DNA of 34,763 nucleotides from Planctomycetaceae bacterium (GTDB lineage: Bacteria > Planctomycetota > SZUA-567): contig JAJPXZ010000107.1 in assembly GCA_021205245.1 (NCBI GenBank), positions 23,591 through 58,353 on the forward strand. Reading direction: 5' to 3'. This document shows positions 27,227 through 34,763 of the stretch, piece by piece. A program made the translations under genes and the position numbers. The notes beneath the pieces were generated by a model that saw nothing but the letters and a program-made list of their open reading frames with translations, searched no databases and was not told the origin of the DNA. Numbering within the stretch: position 1 is the first letter of the stretch; each line of letters opens with the position of its first letter.

Positions 27227-28129
27227 TTATCGGGCGATGTCGGTGCGGGTTATGGTGGCCAGGTGCTTTTCGCCTATGATGCCGAGATAGGCGTCCCAAT
27301 CCTTGCAGCCGTAGACATGCCGGTCGAGATAGCTCCTGAAGCCTTCCGGCGTGGCGCTCTTCTCCTGGTACTCTCGGGCGTGGACTATGTCGAAGTCGTA
27401 ACGGAGATCACAGGAGTTCGGGTGCGCGCCGTAGGGAGCGAGGACGACGGCGTCGACAAAGAGTTTGGTCAGCACCGTCTGTTGATTGGTGCGGATGACC
27501 TCCTCCTCGTCCACAAATTCCTCGACAGTGACGATGACCTTCTTCGCCGCCTTGCAGATGAGCATATCTGTCTCGTTGTCCATCATGCGCACCGGGTCAA
27601 GTTGCACATTGCCATAGGGATCGGCGCGGTGGGCATGCATGATGGCGACGTCGGCATGGAAGGGTTCGAGCGCTATCCATTTTTCGCCGGTGAAGGGATC
27701 GGTAACCTCGTGCTGGTATTCGGGGTTCAGCATCAGGTCGGTGTGAAGCGGCGTTTTCGAGAGGGCATAGGGGGCGCCGGTGGCGGCGGCGCGGAAACGA
27801 TCGATTGAACATGTCTCGCTGTGGTCGACATAGCGAATCATCCCCTCCTGCACGGCGCGGCGGAAGTTTTTGGCCAGGCCGACATTCGACAGGCCGACGT
27901 AGGACGAGTGCGCTTCCTTAACGCACCCCGCCCCGATCAACATATCGTAATCGATGCCGTTGTTCCACCCGAACAGGGTGAGGTTCTTACGGCCTTGGCG
28001 GATAATTTCGTGGACGAGCGCCATAGGATGGCGGCGTATCAGTGAGCCGGCTATGGCAACCTTGTCGCCGTCCTTTATCATATGGACGGCATCGGCCAGG
28101 CTCATTCGCTTGCTAACCCTTTCTGGCAT
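27227..28129 (-). CDS. CoA-transferase alpha-subunit-like protein (GctA/IpdA-like), copy 2
   Basis: MPERVSKRMSLADAVHMIKDGDKVAIAGSLIRRHPMALVHEIIRQGRKNLTLFGWNNGIDYDMLIGAGCVKEAHSSYVG; paralogue of 19559-20464. Confidence 0.88.
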   Translation of the reverse strand: MPERVSKRMSLADAVHMIKDGDKVAIAGSLIRRHPMALVHEIIRQGRKNLTLFGWNNGIDYDMLIGAGCVKEAHSSYVGLSNVGLAKNFRRAVQEGMIRYVDHSETCSIDRFRAAATGAPYALSKTPLHTDLMLNPEYQHEVTDPFTGEKWIALEPFHADVAIMHAHRADPYGNVQLDPVRMMDNETDMLICKAAKKVIVTVEEFVDEEEVIRTNQQTVLTKLFVDAVVLAPYGAHPNSCDLRYDFDIVHAREYQEKSATPEGFRSYLDRHVYGCKDWDAYLGIIGEKHLATITRTDIAR

Positions 28130-28232
28130 GGACGGTTCCTCCTTCAAGGATGCATTTTCCAGCAAATTAAAGCGTTGAAACTTCGTAAGGGGTGTTCGGA
28201 GGCTGGAGCAGTTTTGTTATGTTATTGTTATA

Positions 28233-28250
28233 GTGATATAATAATATCAC
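28233..28250. promoter_or_regulatory. Palindromic candidate operator GTGATAT-AATA-ATATCAC upstream of the CoA-transferase/TRAP operon
   Basis: Perfect 7-bp inverted repeat in an AT-rich intergenic region about 105-120 bp upstream of the first gene of the minus-strand operon. Confidence 0.5.
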
Positions 28251-28340
28251 AATCCCCCTTAGTCAAGCGAACCGCCCGACTTTTTTACGATTTCCATAAA
28301 AAATACGCTGATGCGAACTGTGGGTGGGTGCCAAAAGAAA

Positions 28341-28373
28341 AGCGGAATGCCTTCTATGAGAAGGCATTCCGCT
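28341..28373 (-). terminator. Rho-independent terminator downstream of the adenosyltransferase gene
   Basis: Perfect 15-bp stem AGCGGAATGCCTTCT-ATG-AGAAGGCATTCCGCT; minus strand continues with TTTCTTTT. Confidence 0.88.
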
Positions 28374-28433
28374 TGGAAGCACTGAACGCGAGGTAAAAAA
28401 AGGAGAGGTGACCTGGCAGAGAACGGCTTTTCC

Positions 28434-28952
28434 CTAATATTCAATGCCTTCACGGGCAAGAATACCCGCATTATATGGATGCTTGTCCGCCTTTATGGTG
28501 GAGACGTAATCTGCCAAAACACGAATCGATTCCGGAGCATCTCGTCCGGTCAAGACCACTTCCAGTGCCTCTGGCTTTTCAGTGAGGAACGAAACGACAT
28601 CTTCCTGTTCGACCATGTTGGTGGTGATGGCGCTGACGATCTCGTCCAGGACGATGAGATCGAATCTATGCGCATTCTCCCGTGCGTACTGAAGACTGCA
28701 GCGTTGTGAACTGCTATACTCAACCCGCTCTTCGTCGCTCATGGCAGGAAGGAATTTGGTCAACTCGCTCCCGCGATGGATTTCAACGCCCAACTGGCGC
28801 AGCGGGCCAAGCTCGGCCGTGTCCCTCCCCTTCATGAATTGCGCGAAGAGGACGCGGAATCCGGCGCCGCGCGCTCGTACGGCCAAGCCGATTGCCGCGG
28901 TGGTTTTCCCTTTGCCGTCGCCGGTATAAAGATGAATTAAGCCTTGCCGCAT
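28434..28952 (-). CDS. cobO: Cob(I)yrinic acid a,c-diamide adenosyltransferase (CobO/BtuR/CobA-type)
   Basis: 172 aa; IHLYTGDGKGKTTAAIGLAVRARGAGFRVLFAQFMKG, FDLIVLDEIVSAI, VVLTGRDAPESI. Confidence 0.92.
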   Translation of the reverse strand: MRQGLIHLYTGDGKGKTTAAIGLAVRARGAGFRVLFAQFMKGRDTAELGPLRQLGVEIHRGSELTKFLPAMSDEERVEYSSSQRCSLQYARENAHRFDLIVLDEIVSAITTNMVEQEDVVSFLTEKPEALEVVLTGRDAPESIRVLADYVSTIKADKHPYNAGILAREGIEY

Positions 28953-28980
28953 AGGTTTTGACTCCCCTTAGGAAAACTGC

Positions 28981-29010
28981 CATATACTTTTCATACCGTT
29001 ACAGTATATG
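28981..29010. promoter_or_regulatory. Inverted repeat CATATAC-N16-GTATATG upstream of cobO
   Basis: Perfect 7-bp inverted repeat at 28981-28987/29004-29010 in the gap between the hydrogenase operon and cobO. Confidence 0.35.
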
Positions 29011-29094
29011 CATCCTTATGGTAATCTCAACCTGAACTACGTGTGGGGTCATGGAAAAGACGTGCCATGAATAGCGACGCGTTCGCTCTTCCTC

Positions 29095-30888
29095 TTAGTT
29101 ACAGCACCCGCCCTTGTTGGAGAACATTCCGCGCGGCGTATAGTGCGTATGCAACAGGTGGTGCGCTGTTTCACCGTTGGCTTCGCCTAAGAAATCCTTG
29201 TACAACGCGGCGATGTCCGGGTTTTCGTGGCTTTTACGCATGCTCTTCCGTTCGTCCTCGCTGTACAGCGCACGCATGCGTTGCTCGCGGTAGCCGGTCT
29301 CGCGGTTCCGGGGCTGGCCGCCGCCGTTGATGCAGCCGCCCGGACAACCCATTACTTCGATGAAATGGTAGGGGCTGGTGCCGGCAGCCACTTCGTCCAT
29401 GAGGATATCCGCGCCCGCCAAACCGCTTGTCACAGCGATATTCACAGTCACCCCTTCGAGATGCTTAAACGCCGGCAGCGTGTCGGCGATGGTCAACGAA
29501 GCCGATTTCACCTGTTCCAGGCCGACGATGGGCGTCACGTGCAGGCCTTCGAACGGGAGTTCGCGCCCGGTCACCAACTCGTAGACGGTACGGAGTGCCG
29601 CCTCCATCACGCCGCCGGTGACGCCGAAGATATCGGCCGCGCCAGTTGACAGCCCCAAGGGCTGGTCGAAATTGCCTTCGGGCAGACCGGTGAAATCGAT
29701 GCCGGACTGGCGGATCATTCGGGCAAGCTCGCGGGTGGTCAGGACCGCGTCAACGTCGCGGCGGCCGTCCACCTCCATCTCGGGCCGCTGTACCTCGTAC
29801 TTTTTCGCCGTGCAGGGCATGACAGAAACCATGAAAATGTTTTCCGCCGGGACACCGATGCGTCCCGCGTAAAAACTTTTCACCAGCGCGCCCAGCATGG
29901 TGTGGGGTGATTTGCAACTCGACAGGTGATCGAGTTCGCCCGGATAGGCGTGTTCGATATGTTTGATCCAGCCAGGCGAGCAACTGGTGATCATCGGGAG
30001 CGCCGCGCCGCCCGGTTTGACGCCAAGGGCTTGTTCGAGCCGGCCGAGCAGTTCTGTCCCCTCCTCGATGATGGTAAGGTCGGCGGCGAAGTTGGTGTCG
30101 AAAACATCGTCAAAGCCGATCTCCCGGAGGGCCGAAGCCATCTTGCCTGTCACCGGCGTGCCGGTCGGCAAACCGAATTCCTCGCCGAGGGCGGCACGAA
30201 CCGCCGGCGCGACCTGCACCACCACCCGAGTGTTCGGGTCCTGCAACGCCCGCCATACCGGCGCCAGAGCGTCAGTCTCGCTGAGGGCGCCGGTGGGACA
30301 GGCGCTGACGCATTGGCCGCACATGGCGCAAGCGGTGCCGCCCAGGGGCAGATCGAGGCTCGGACCCACCACCGTGTCGAAGCCCCGGTTTTGCAGCGCG
30401 ATAGCACCCACCTTCTGCACCTCGCCGCAGACGGCAACGCAACGGCGGCAAAGGATACACTTGCCGGTATCACGGGTCACCGACGGGCTGACGTCCACAA
30501 TGCGGGTCGACATTTCGCCGCGCAGGCGCGACTCGCCCACGCCTAATTCTTCGCCCAATGCTTGCAGTTCGCACTTGCCGCTGCGGCTGCAGGAGAGGCA
30601 GTCCTTGGGGTGATCGGAGAGGAGCAATTCATACAGTACTTTGCGGGCGGCGCGGACCTTGGGCGAATTGGTGCGGATCGTCATGCCGTCCCGGGCCTTG
30701 ACGATGCAGGATGCCTGGAGGTTGCGCATCCCGTCGACCTCGACCACGCAGATACGGCAGGAGCCGCACTGATGCACGCCTTCCAGGCGGCAGAGGTTGG
30801 GGATGTGGACGTTGTTGGCGTTGGCCGCTTCCATGATGGTACTGCCGTCGGGTGCTGTCAGAGCTTTGCCGTTGATGGTGATGTTCAT
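29095..30888 (-). CDS. hydA: [FeFe]-hydrogenase catalytic subunit (HydA/HndD-like, group A)
   Basis: 597 aa; N-terminal 2Fe-2S (CRLEGVHQCGSCRICVVEV), DHPKDCLSCSRSGKCELQ, two 4Fe-4S motifs (CILCRRCVAVC, CAMCGQCVSACPTGA), H-cluster motifs TSCSPGW, MPCTAKKYE, MGCPGGCINGGGQP. Confidence 0.95.
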   Translation of the reverse strand: MNITINGKALTAPDGSTIMEAANANNVHIPNLCRLEGVHQCGSCRICVVEVDGMRNLQASCIVKARDGMTIRTNSPKVRAARKVLYELLLSDHPKDCLSCSRSGKCELQALGEELGVGESRLRGEMSTRIVDVSPSVTRDTGKCILCRRCVAVCGEVQKVGAIALQNRGFDTVVGPSLDLPLGGTACAMCGQCVSACPTGALSETDALAPVWRALQDPNTRVVVQVAPAVRAALGEEFGLPTGTPVTGKMASALREIGFDDVFDTNFAADLTIIEEGTELLGRLEQALGVKPGGAALPMITSCSPGWIKHIEHAYPGELDHLSSCKSPHTMLGALVKSFYAGRIGVPAENIFMVSVMPCTAKKYEVQRPEMEVDGRRDVDAVLTTRELARMIRQSGIDFTGLPEGNFDQPLGLSTGAADIFGVTGGVMEAALRTVYELVTGRELPFEGLHVTPIVGLEQVKSASLTIADTLPAFKHLEGVTVNIAVTSGLAGADILMDEVAAGTSPYHFIEVMGCPGGCINGGGQPRNRETGYREQRMRALYSEDERKSMRKSHENPDIAALYKDFLGEANGETAHHLLHTHYTPRGMFSNKGGCCN

Positions 30889-33800
30889 GCGTCGAACCTC
30901 CTCTCGCAGTGCAGACAGCGGAGCGTCTCCGCCAACGCGTCCAGTTTGTGGAAGCCCAGTTCCACTTCGCGGAAGTTGTCGAGCCTGTCCTTCACCGGCA
31001 TGGTTCGCATGGGGAAGCGTTGATGTGGCTCGGTGACCTCCGGGTCCTGGGCCAGGCCCACGTCGAACCAGGTTCCTTTGTTGAGACTGCCGTCGCCGCC
31101 GAGAAATTTGTCAATATTCGCCGCCGCCCGCTTGCCGTCGGCAATGGCGTGGATGACCACGTTCGCGCCCCACGGCGACACGTCGCCGCCGGCGAATACG
31201 CCAGACTGCGAGGTCGCGGCGGTAAAGCGGTCGATGGCCAGCGTCCCCGACTTGTTGACCTGCATGTTGGCGCTTTCGTAGAACGCGGTGTCCACATCCT
31301 GGTTAATGGCGGCGACCACGCCGTCGCATTCGAGGATGAACTCGCTGCCCTTCACCGGCACGCTGCGGCGGCGTCCATCCTTGCCGAAATCGGCCATGTC
31401 GCGACGTATAAACCTGACGCCGGTGACCTTGCCGCCCTCGCCCAGTACTTCTGTCGGCGAAGCCAGGGCGATTATCCTGACCCCTTCCTCGCGGGCGTCC
31501 TCGATTTCCTCGCGGCTGGCGGACATCTGCCTGAGGGTGCGCCGGTACACCACCGTCACCTCCTCTGTGCCAAGCCGCAGCGCGCTCCGGGCCACGTCCA
31601 TGGCGGTGCTGCCGCCGCCGACAACGACGAGTCGCCTGGGAACGGACTGATCCGTACCGAGGCCGATGCGACGCAGGAACGTCAGGCCGCTTTCGACTCC
31701 TGCGAGGTTTTCGCCGGGGATGTTCATGGCACGGGATTTCTGCGTACCGACGGCGACGTAGACGGCGTCGTGATCGCGCCGGACCTGGTCAAACGGCATG
31801 TCATCGCCGACGCCGCGGCCGAGGTGAATCGTGACGCCCGCCGCCTCGATGGCGCGGATTTCCTTTGCCAATACCGCTTTCGGCAGGCGGAATTCGGGGA
31901 TGCCCCAATACATGACTCCGCCCGCCACCACTTCGCGCTCATAGACGTCGACGGCATGGCCGTTGTTGGCGAGGTAGTAGGCGCAGGCCAGCCCGGACGG
32001 CCCCGAGCCGATGACGGCGACCCGTTTGCCCGTGGACGGGCGGCTCTCCACCGCCGGGACGTTATAATCGTCCCGCAGAGCGTAGTCGCCGATGAAACGT
32101 TTGACGCCGCAGATCGACAGCGCCTCGTCCACTTGGGACCGGCGGCAATGGTCTTCGCACGGATGGGTGCAGACGCGGCCGCACACCGCCGGAAATGGGT
32201 TTTCCTGGCGGATCAACTGATAGGCTTCCGACAGCTTGCCCTTGGCCGCCAGCGACATGTAACCGGGAATAAAGACATTGGCCGGGCAGGCATTGCGGCA
32301 TGGCGAGGTCTGCAAATCGGCACACACACCGGCTGCGCAATGGTGATCGTGGATGTGACTCTCATATTCGTCGCGGAAATAACGGAGGGTCGAAAGAACC
32401 GGATTCGGCGCGGTTTGCCCGAGGCCGCACATGGCGGTCTGCTTGAGCGTCTCGGCCAACTCCTCCAGCAGCTCGATATCACCCTCCTGCCCCTTGCCTT
32501 CGGTGATGCCTTCAAGGATCTCCAGCATGCGCTTGGTACCGACCCGGCACGGCAGGCATTTGCCACAGCTTTCGTCGCGGATGAAATCCATAAAGTAGCG
32601 GGCGGTGTCCACCATGCAGGTGTCTTCGTTCATTACCACCAGCCCGCCCGACCCCATGATCGCCCCGAGCGCGGCCAGATTGTCGTAGTCCACTGGTGTG
32701 TTGAGGTGCGCGCGCGTCAGGCCGCCGCCGGAGGGACCGCCGGATTGGATGGCCTTGAATTTCTTGTCGCCTCGCAGGCCGCCGCCGATGGTGTAGACGA
32801 TTTCGCCGAGCGGAATGCCCATCGGCACCTCGATGATGCCTGTGTTGACAATATGGCCCGCCAGGGCAAAGACCTTGGTCCCGGCGCTCTTCTCGGTGCC
32901 GAAGCCCCGGTACCATTCCGCCCCGTTCAGGACAATGGGCGCGATGTTTGCGAGCGTTTCCACATTATTGATGATTGTCGGTTTGCCGTAGAGGCCGCAT
33001 TCGAAGGGGAAAGGTGGCTTCTGGCTTGGTTCGCCGCGCCGCCCCTCGATGGATGCGAGGAGCGAGGTTTCCTCACCGCAGACAAACGCCCCCGCGCCAA
33101 TACGAATCTCCAGGTCGAAGTGGAAGCCGGAACCGAGAATATTCTCCCCCAGGAGCCCCGCTTCCCGCGCCTGGGCGATAGCTGCCTGCAGGCGCTCGAT
33201 AGCCATGGGGTATTCGGCCCGCACGTAGGCATACCCCTTATCCGCGCCGATGGCGTAGCCGCCCAGCAGCATGCCTTCGATAACCGAATGCGGATCGCCT
33301 TCGATAATGGAACGGTCCATGAACGCGCCCGGATCGCCTTCGTCCGCATTGCAGACGATGTATTTCCGGTCCGAGTGCTGGTCGTGGGCCGCCTGCCACT
33401 TGACGCCGGTGGGGAAGCCAGCCCCGCCCCGGCCACGCAGCCCCGACGCCTTGACAATGTCGACGACCGCCTGCGGTGAGTCAGCCAACGCCTGTGCGAG
33501 CGCCTGGTAGCCGTCCCGGGCGATGTACGCTTCAAGGGAGGAGTAATCCATCGCACCGCAGTTGCGGAGAGCTATCTTCACCTGGGCGGCAAAGAAGTCG
33601 ATGTCGGAGAGCCTTGGCACATACTCTTCGCGGCGCGGGTCGTAATAGGTATATTCCTCAAGTATTTCGCCGCCGACCAGATGGCGCTCGACCACTTCAG
33701 TAACTTTATCCGGGGTCATGGCGGTATAGAAGATGTCGCCGGGGCGTACCAGCAGGACCGGCCCGACGGCACAGAGGCCCATGCAGCCGGTTGTGACAAC

Positions 33801-33989
33801 GCGGGTCTCTGCTGCCAGGCCCGCCGCTTCGAGGCCGACAACGAGGGCGTCCCGAACCTCCAGGCAACCCGAAGACACGCAGCCAGCACCGCCGCAGACC
33901 AGAATTTCGCGCGAAAAAGCTTTCGCTTCCCGGTCGTAGACGGCGGCGACGGCCGCCAATTCGTGGGGGTTCGCGATTCGGTTAGACAT
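30885..33989 (-). CDS. NuoF/HydB-like NADH-binding flavoprotein fused to a GltD/NfnB-like NAD(P)H:FAD oxidoreductase domain
   Basis: 1034 aa from MSNRIANPHE. 2Fe-2S thioredoxin-like N-terminus (CGGAGCVSSGC..TTGCMGLC); NuoF domain (GLRGRGGAGFPTGVKW, CNADEGDPGAFMDRSIIEGDPH, ESCGKCLPCRVG); GltD-like domain (CRNACPANVFIPGYMSL, CGRVCTHPCEDHCRR, VAVIGSGPSGLACAYYLANNGHAVDVYE, VVVGGGSTAMDVARSALRLG, GVFAGGDV). Stop overlaps hydA ATG. Confidence 0.93.
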   Translation of the reverse strand: MSNRIANPHELAAVAAVYDREAKAFSREILVCGGAGCVSSGCLEVRDALVVGLEAAGLAAETRVVTTGCMGLCAVGPVLLVRPGDIFYTAMTPDKVTEVVERHLVGGEILEEYTYYDPRREEYVPRLSDIDFFAAQVKIALRNCGAMDYSSLEAYIARDGYQALAQALADSPQAVVDIVKASGLRGRGGAGFPTGVKWQAAHDQHSDRKYIVCNADEGDPGAFMDRSIIEGDPHSVIEGMLLGGYAIGADKGYAYVRAEYPMAIERLQAAIAQAREAGLLGENILGSGFHFDLEIRIGAGAFVCGEETSLLASIEGRRGEPSQKPPFPFECGLYGKPTIINNVETLANIAPIVLNGAEWYRGFGTEKSAGTKVFALAGHIVNTGIIEVPMGIPLGEIVYTIGGGLRGDKKFKAIQSGGPSGGGLTRAHLNTPVDYDNLAALGAIMGSGGLVVMNEDTCMVDTARYFMDFIRDESCGKCLPCRVGTKRMLEILEGITEGKGQEGDIELLEELAETLKQTAMCGLGQTAPNPVLSTLRYFRDEYESHIHDHHCAAGVCADLQTSPCRNACPANVFIPGYMSLAAKGKLSEAYQLIRQENPFPAVCGRVCTHPCEDHCRRSQVDEALSICGVKRFIGDYALRDDYNVPAVESRPSTGKRVAVIGSGPSGLACAYYLANNGHAVDVYEREVVAGGVMYWGIPEFRLPKAVLAKEIRAIEAAGVTIHLGRGVGDDMPFDQVRRDHDAVYVAVGTQKSRAMNIPGENLAGVESGLTFLRRIGLGTDQSVPRRLVVVGGGSTAMDVARSALRLGTEEVTVVYRRTLRQMSASREEIEDAREEGVRIIALASPTEVLGEGGKVTGVRFIRRDMADFGKDGRRRSVPVKGSEFILECDGVVAAINQDVDTAFYESANMQVNKSGTLAIDRFTAATSQSGVFAGGDVSPWGANVVIHAIADGKRAAANIDKFLGGDGSLNKGTWFDVGLAQDPEVTEPHQRFPMRTMPVKDRLDNFREVELGFHKLDALAETLRCLHCERRFDA

Positions 33990-34506
33990 GGGCGGGGGCC
34001 TCCTCATGCTGATAGCGCTCGAGAATATGATCCAGCTTATCGGGTAGCACCTGCTTGTAGACGACATCGTCGATGGCGAGGGCGGGCGCCAGGCCGCAAG
34101 CGCCGATGCAACGCGCCACCTCGAGAGTGAAGAGCCGGTCCGGAGTGGTCTCGCCCACTTTGACGCCCAGGGTTTTGCCCAGCTTCTCGACAATCTTCTT
34201 GCCGCCCCGTACATAGCAGGCAGTGCCAAGGCAGACGCGGATGGTGTGTTTTCCCCGTGGTTGCGGGGTGAAGAATGAATAGAAGCTGACCACGCCCGAG
34301 ACGTGGGCCAACGGCAACCCCATCTCCCGCGCCACCACCTCCTGGACTTCCAGCGACAGGTGGCCGTACACTTCCTGGGCCATATGCAGAACCTGGATGA
34401 GTGAGCCGTCGGCCTTGTTGTCCCGCGCGAACTGCGCAATTCGCTCCAGCAGGGTCTTTTCGTCCGTGGTGCCGCAGCAACCGCACCCGCAATGCGCCTC
34501 TTCCAT
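33982..34506 (-). CDS. NuoE/HydC-like [2Fe-2S] subunit
   Basis: 174 aa; VSFYSFFTPQPRGKHTIRVCLGTACYVRGGKKIVEKL..CIGACGLAPALAIDD. Overlaps the downstream fusion gene by 8 nt. Confidence 0.94.
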   Translation of the reverse strand: MEEAHCGCGCCGTTDEKTLLERIAQFARDNKADGSLIQVLHMAQEVYGHLSLEVQEVVAREMGLPLAHVSGVVSFYSFFTPQPRGKHTIRVCLGTACYVRGGKKIVEKLGKTLGVKVGETTPDRLFTLEVARCIGACGLAPALAIDDVVYKQVLPDKLDHILERYQHEEAPAHV

Positions 34507-34580
34507 TCTGGTTCCCCTTATGACAATACCATGCCCGGACGCCCTTGGAACGACTCCACAGGGCGCAATAAACCCATCAA

Positions 34581-34606
34581 CCGTCCGGAAGCGGCGCTCC
34601 GGACGG
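34581..34606. terminator. GC-rich hairpin in the right-hand intergenic region
   Basis: Perfect 9-bp stem CCGTCCGGA-AGCGGCGC-TCCGGACGG; TTTTT occurs about 11 nt further on the plus strand, so terminator assignment is tentative. Confidence 0.45.
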
Positions 34607-34763
34607 ATGCGGGATACTTTTTCGGTTATCGGGAAAACGAGCGCCCTGGAGGATTGCCGCCTGCCTGGGTAGTGCGCACAATGCCGCTCTGGTGGAGCCT
34701 GAGTTAAGCGGAAACAGGGCGCGATATGACGCCGTCTTCTCCTTCAGTATATATCACAAAAAC

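Noticed and set aside
30909-33479. 856-aa plus-strand ORF opposite the NuoF-NfnB fusion gene
   Set aside because: Exactly antisense to a gene with clear conserved motifs; the translation is low-complexity His/Asp/Arg-rich with no family signature. Long antisense ORFs are expected from codon bias in GC-rich genes.
33990-34439. N-terminal extension of the NuoF-NfnB ORF
   Set aside because: The extra residues are an out-of-frame reading of the NuoE-like gene; the proper start is MSNRIANPHE at 33989.
1-34763. CRISPR arrays, tRNA/rRNA genes, transposases or prophage genes
   Set aside because: No spaced repeats, clover-leaf-like sequences, or mobile-element proteins were recognised in either strand.

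Overview
This is a high-GC bacterial window with about 30 supported genes. Nearly all the sequence is coding, and I saw no tRNA/rRNA, CRISPR array or transposase. From left to right it contains: (i) the C-terminus of an MFS transporter (+), then a shikimate-dehydrogenase-like gene and a UlaG-like MBL-fold hydrolase (-); (ii) a cupin-type phosphoglucose isomerase overlapping an FGGY/xylulokinase-like kinase (+); (iii) a DUF6125-like orphan (-); (iv) an internally duplicated DUF1538 membrane protein overlapping a tandem-domain PII-like protein (+), followed by a strong terminator; (v) a ureidoglycolate-lyase-like cupin; (vi) a ribose-type sugar ABC transporter with an intra-operon hairpin; (vii) an aminoacyl-histidine dipeptidase convergent with an EamA transporter, which is divergent from a MocR/PdxR-type regulator, then a SAM methyltransferase; (viii) an FGGY kinase and a GntR/UTRA regulator; (ix) a 9-gene minus-strand operon with two paralogous GctAB/IpdAB-like pairs, a CaiB/BaiF CoA-transferase, a complete TRAP transporter and a TPP-dependent enzyme; (x) a CobO/BtuR-type adenosyltransferase; (xi) a three-gene [FeFe]-hydrogenase operon in which the NuoF/HydB-like subunit is fused to a GltD/NfnB-like NAD(P)H:flavin module. 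The strongest candidates for something undescribed are the hydrogenase with the NuoF-NfnB fusion, the DUF1538/tandem-PII pair with an internal ribosome-binding site, and the operon with two GctAB-like pairs whose beta subunits seem to lack the canonical catalytic glutamate. All family calls come from recognising motifs by eye; no search was run.
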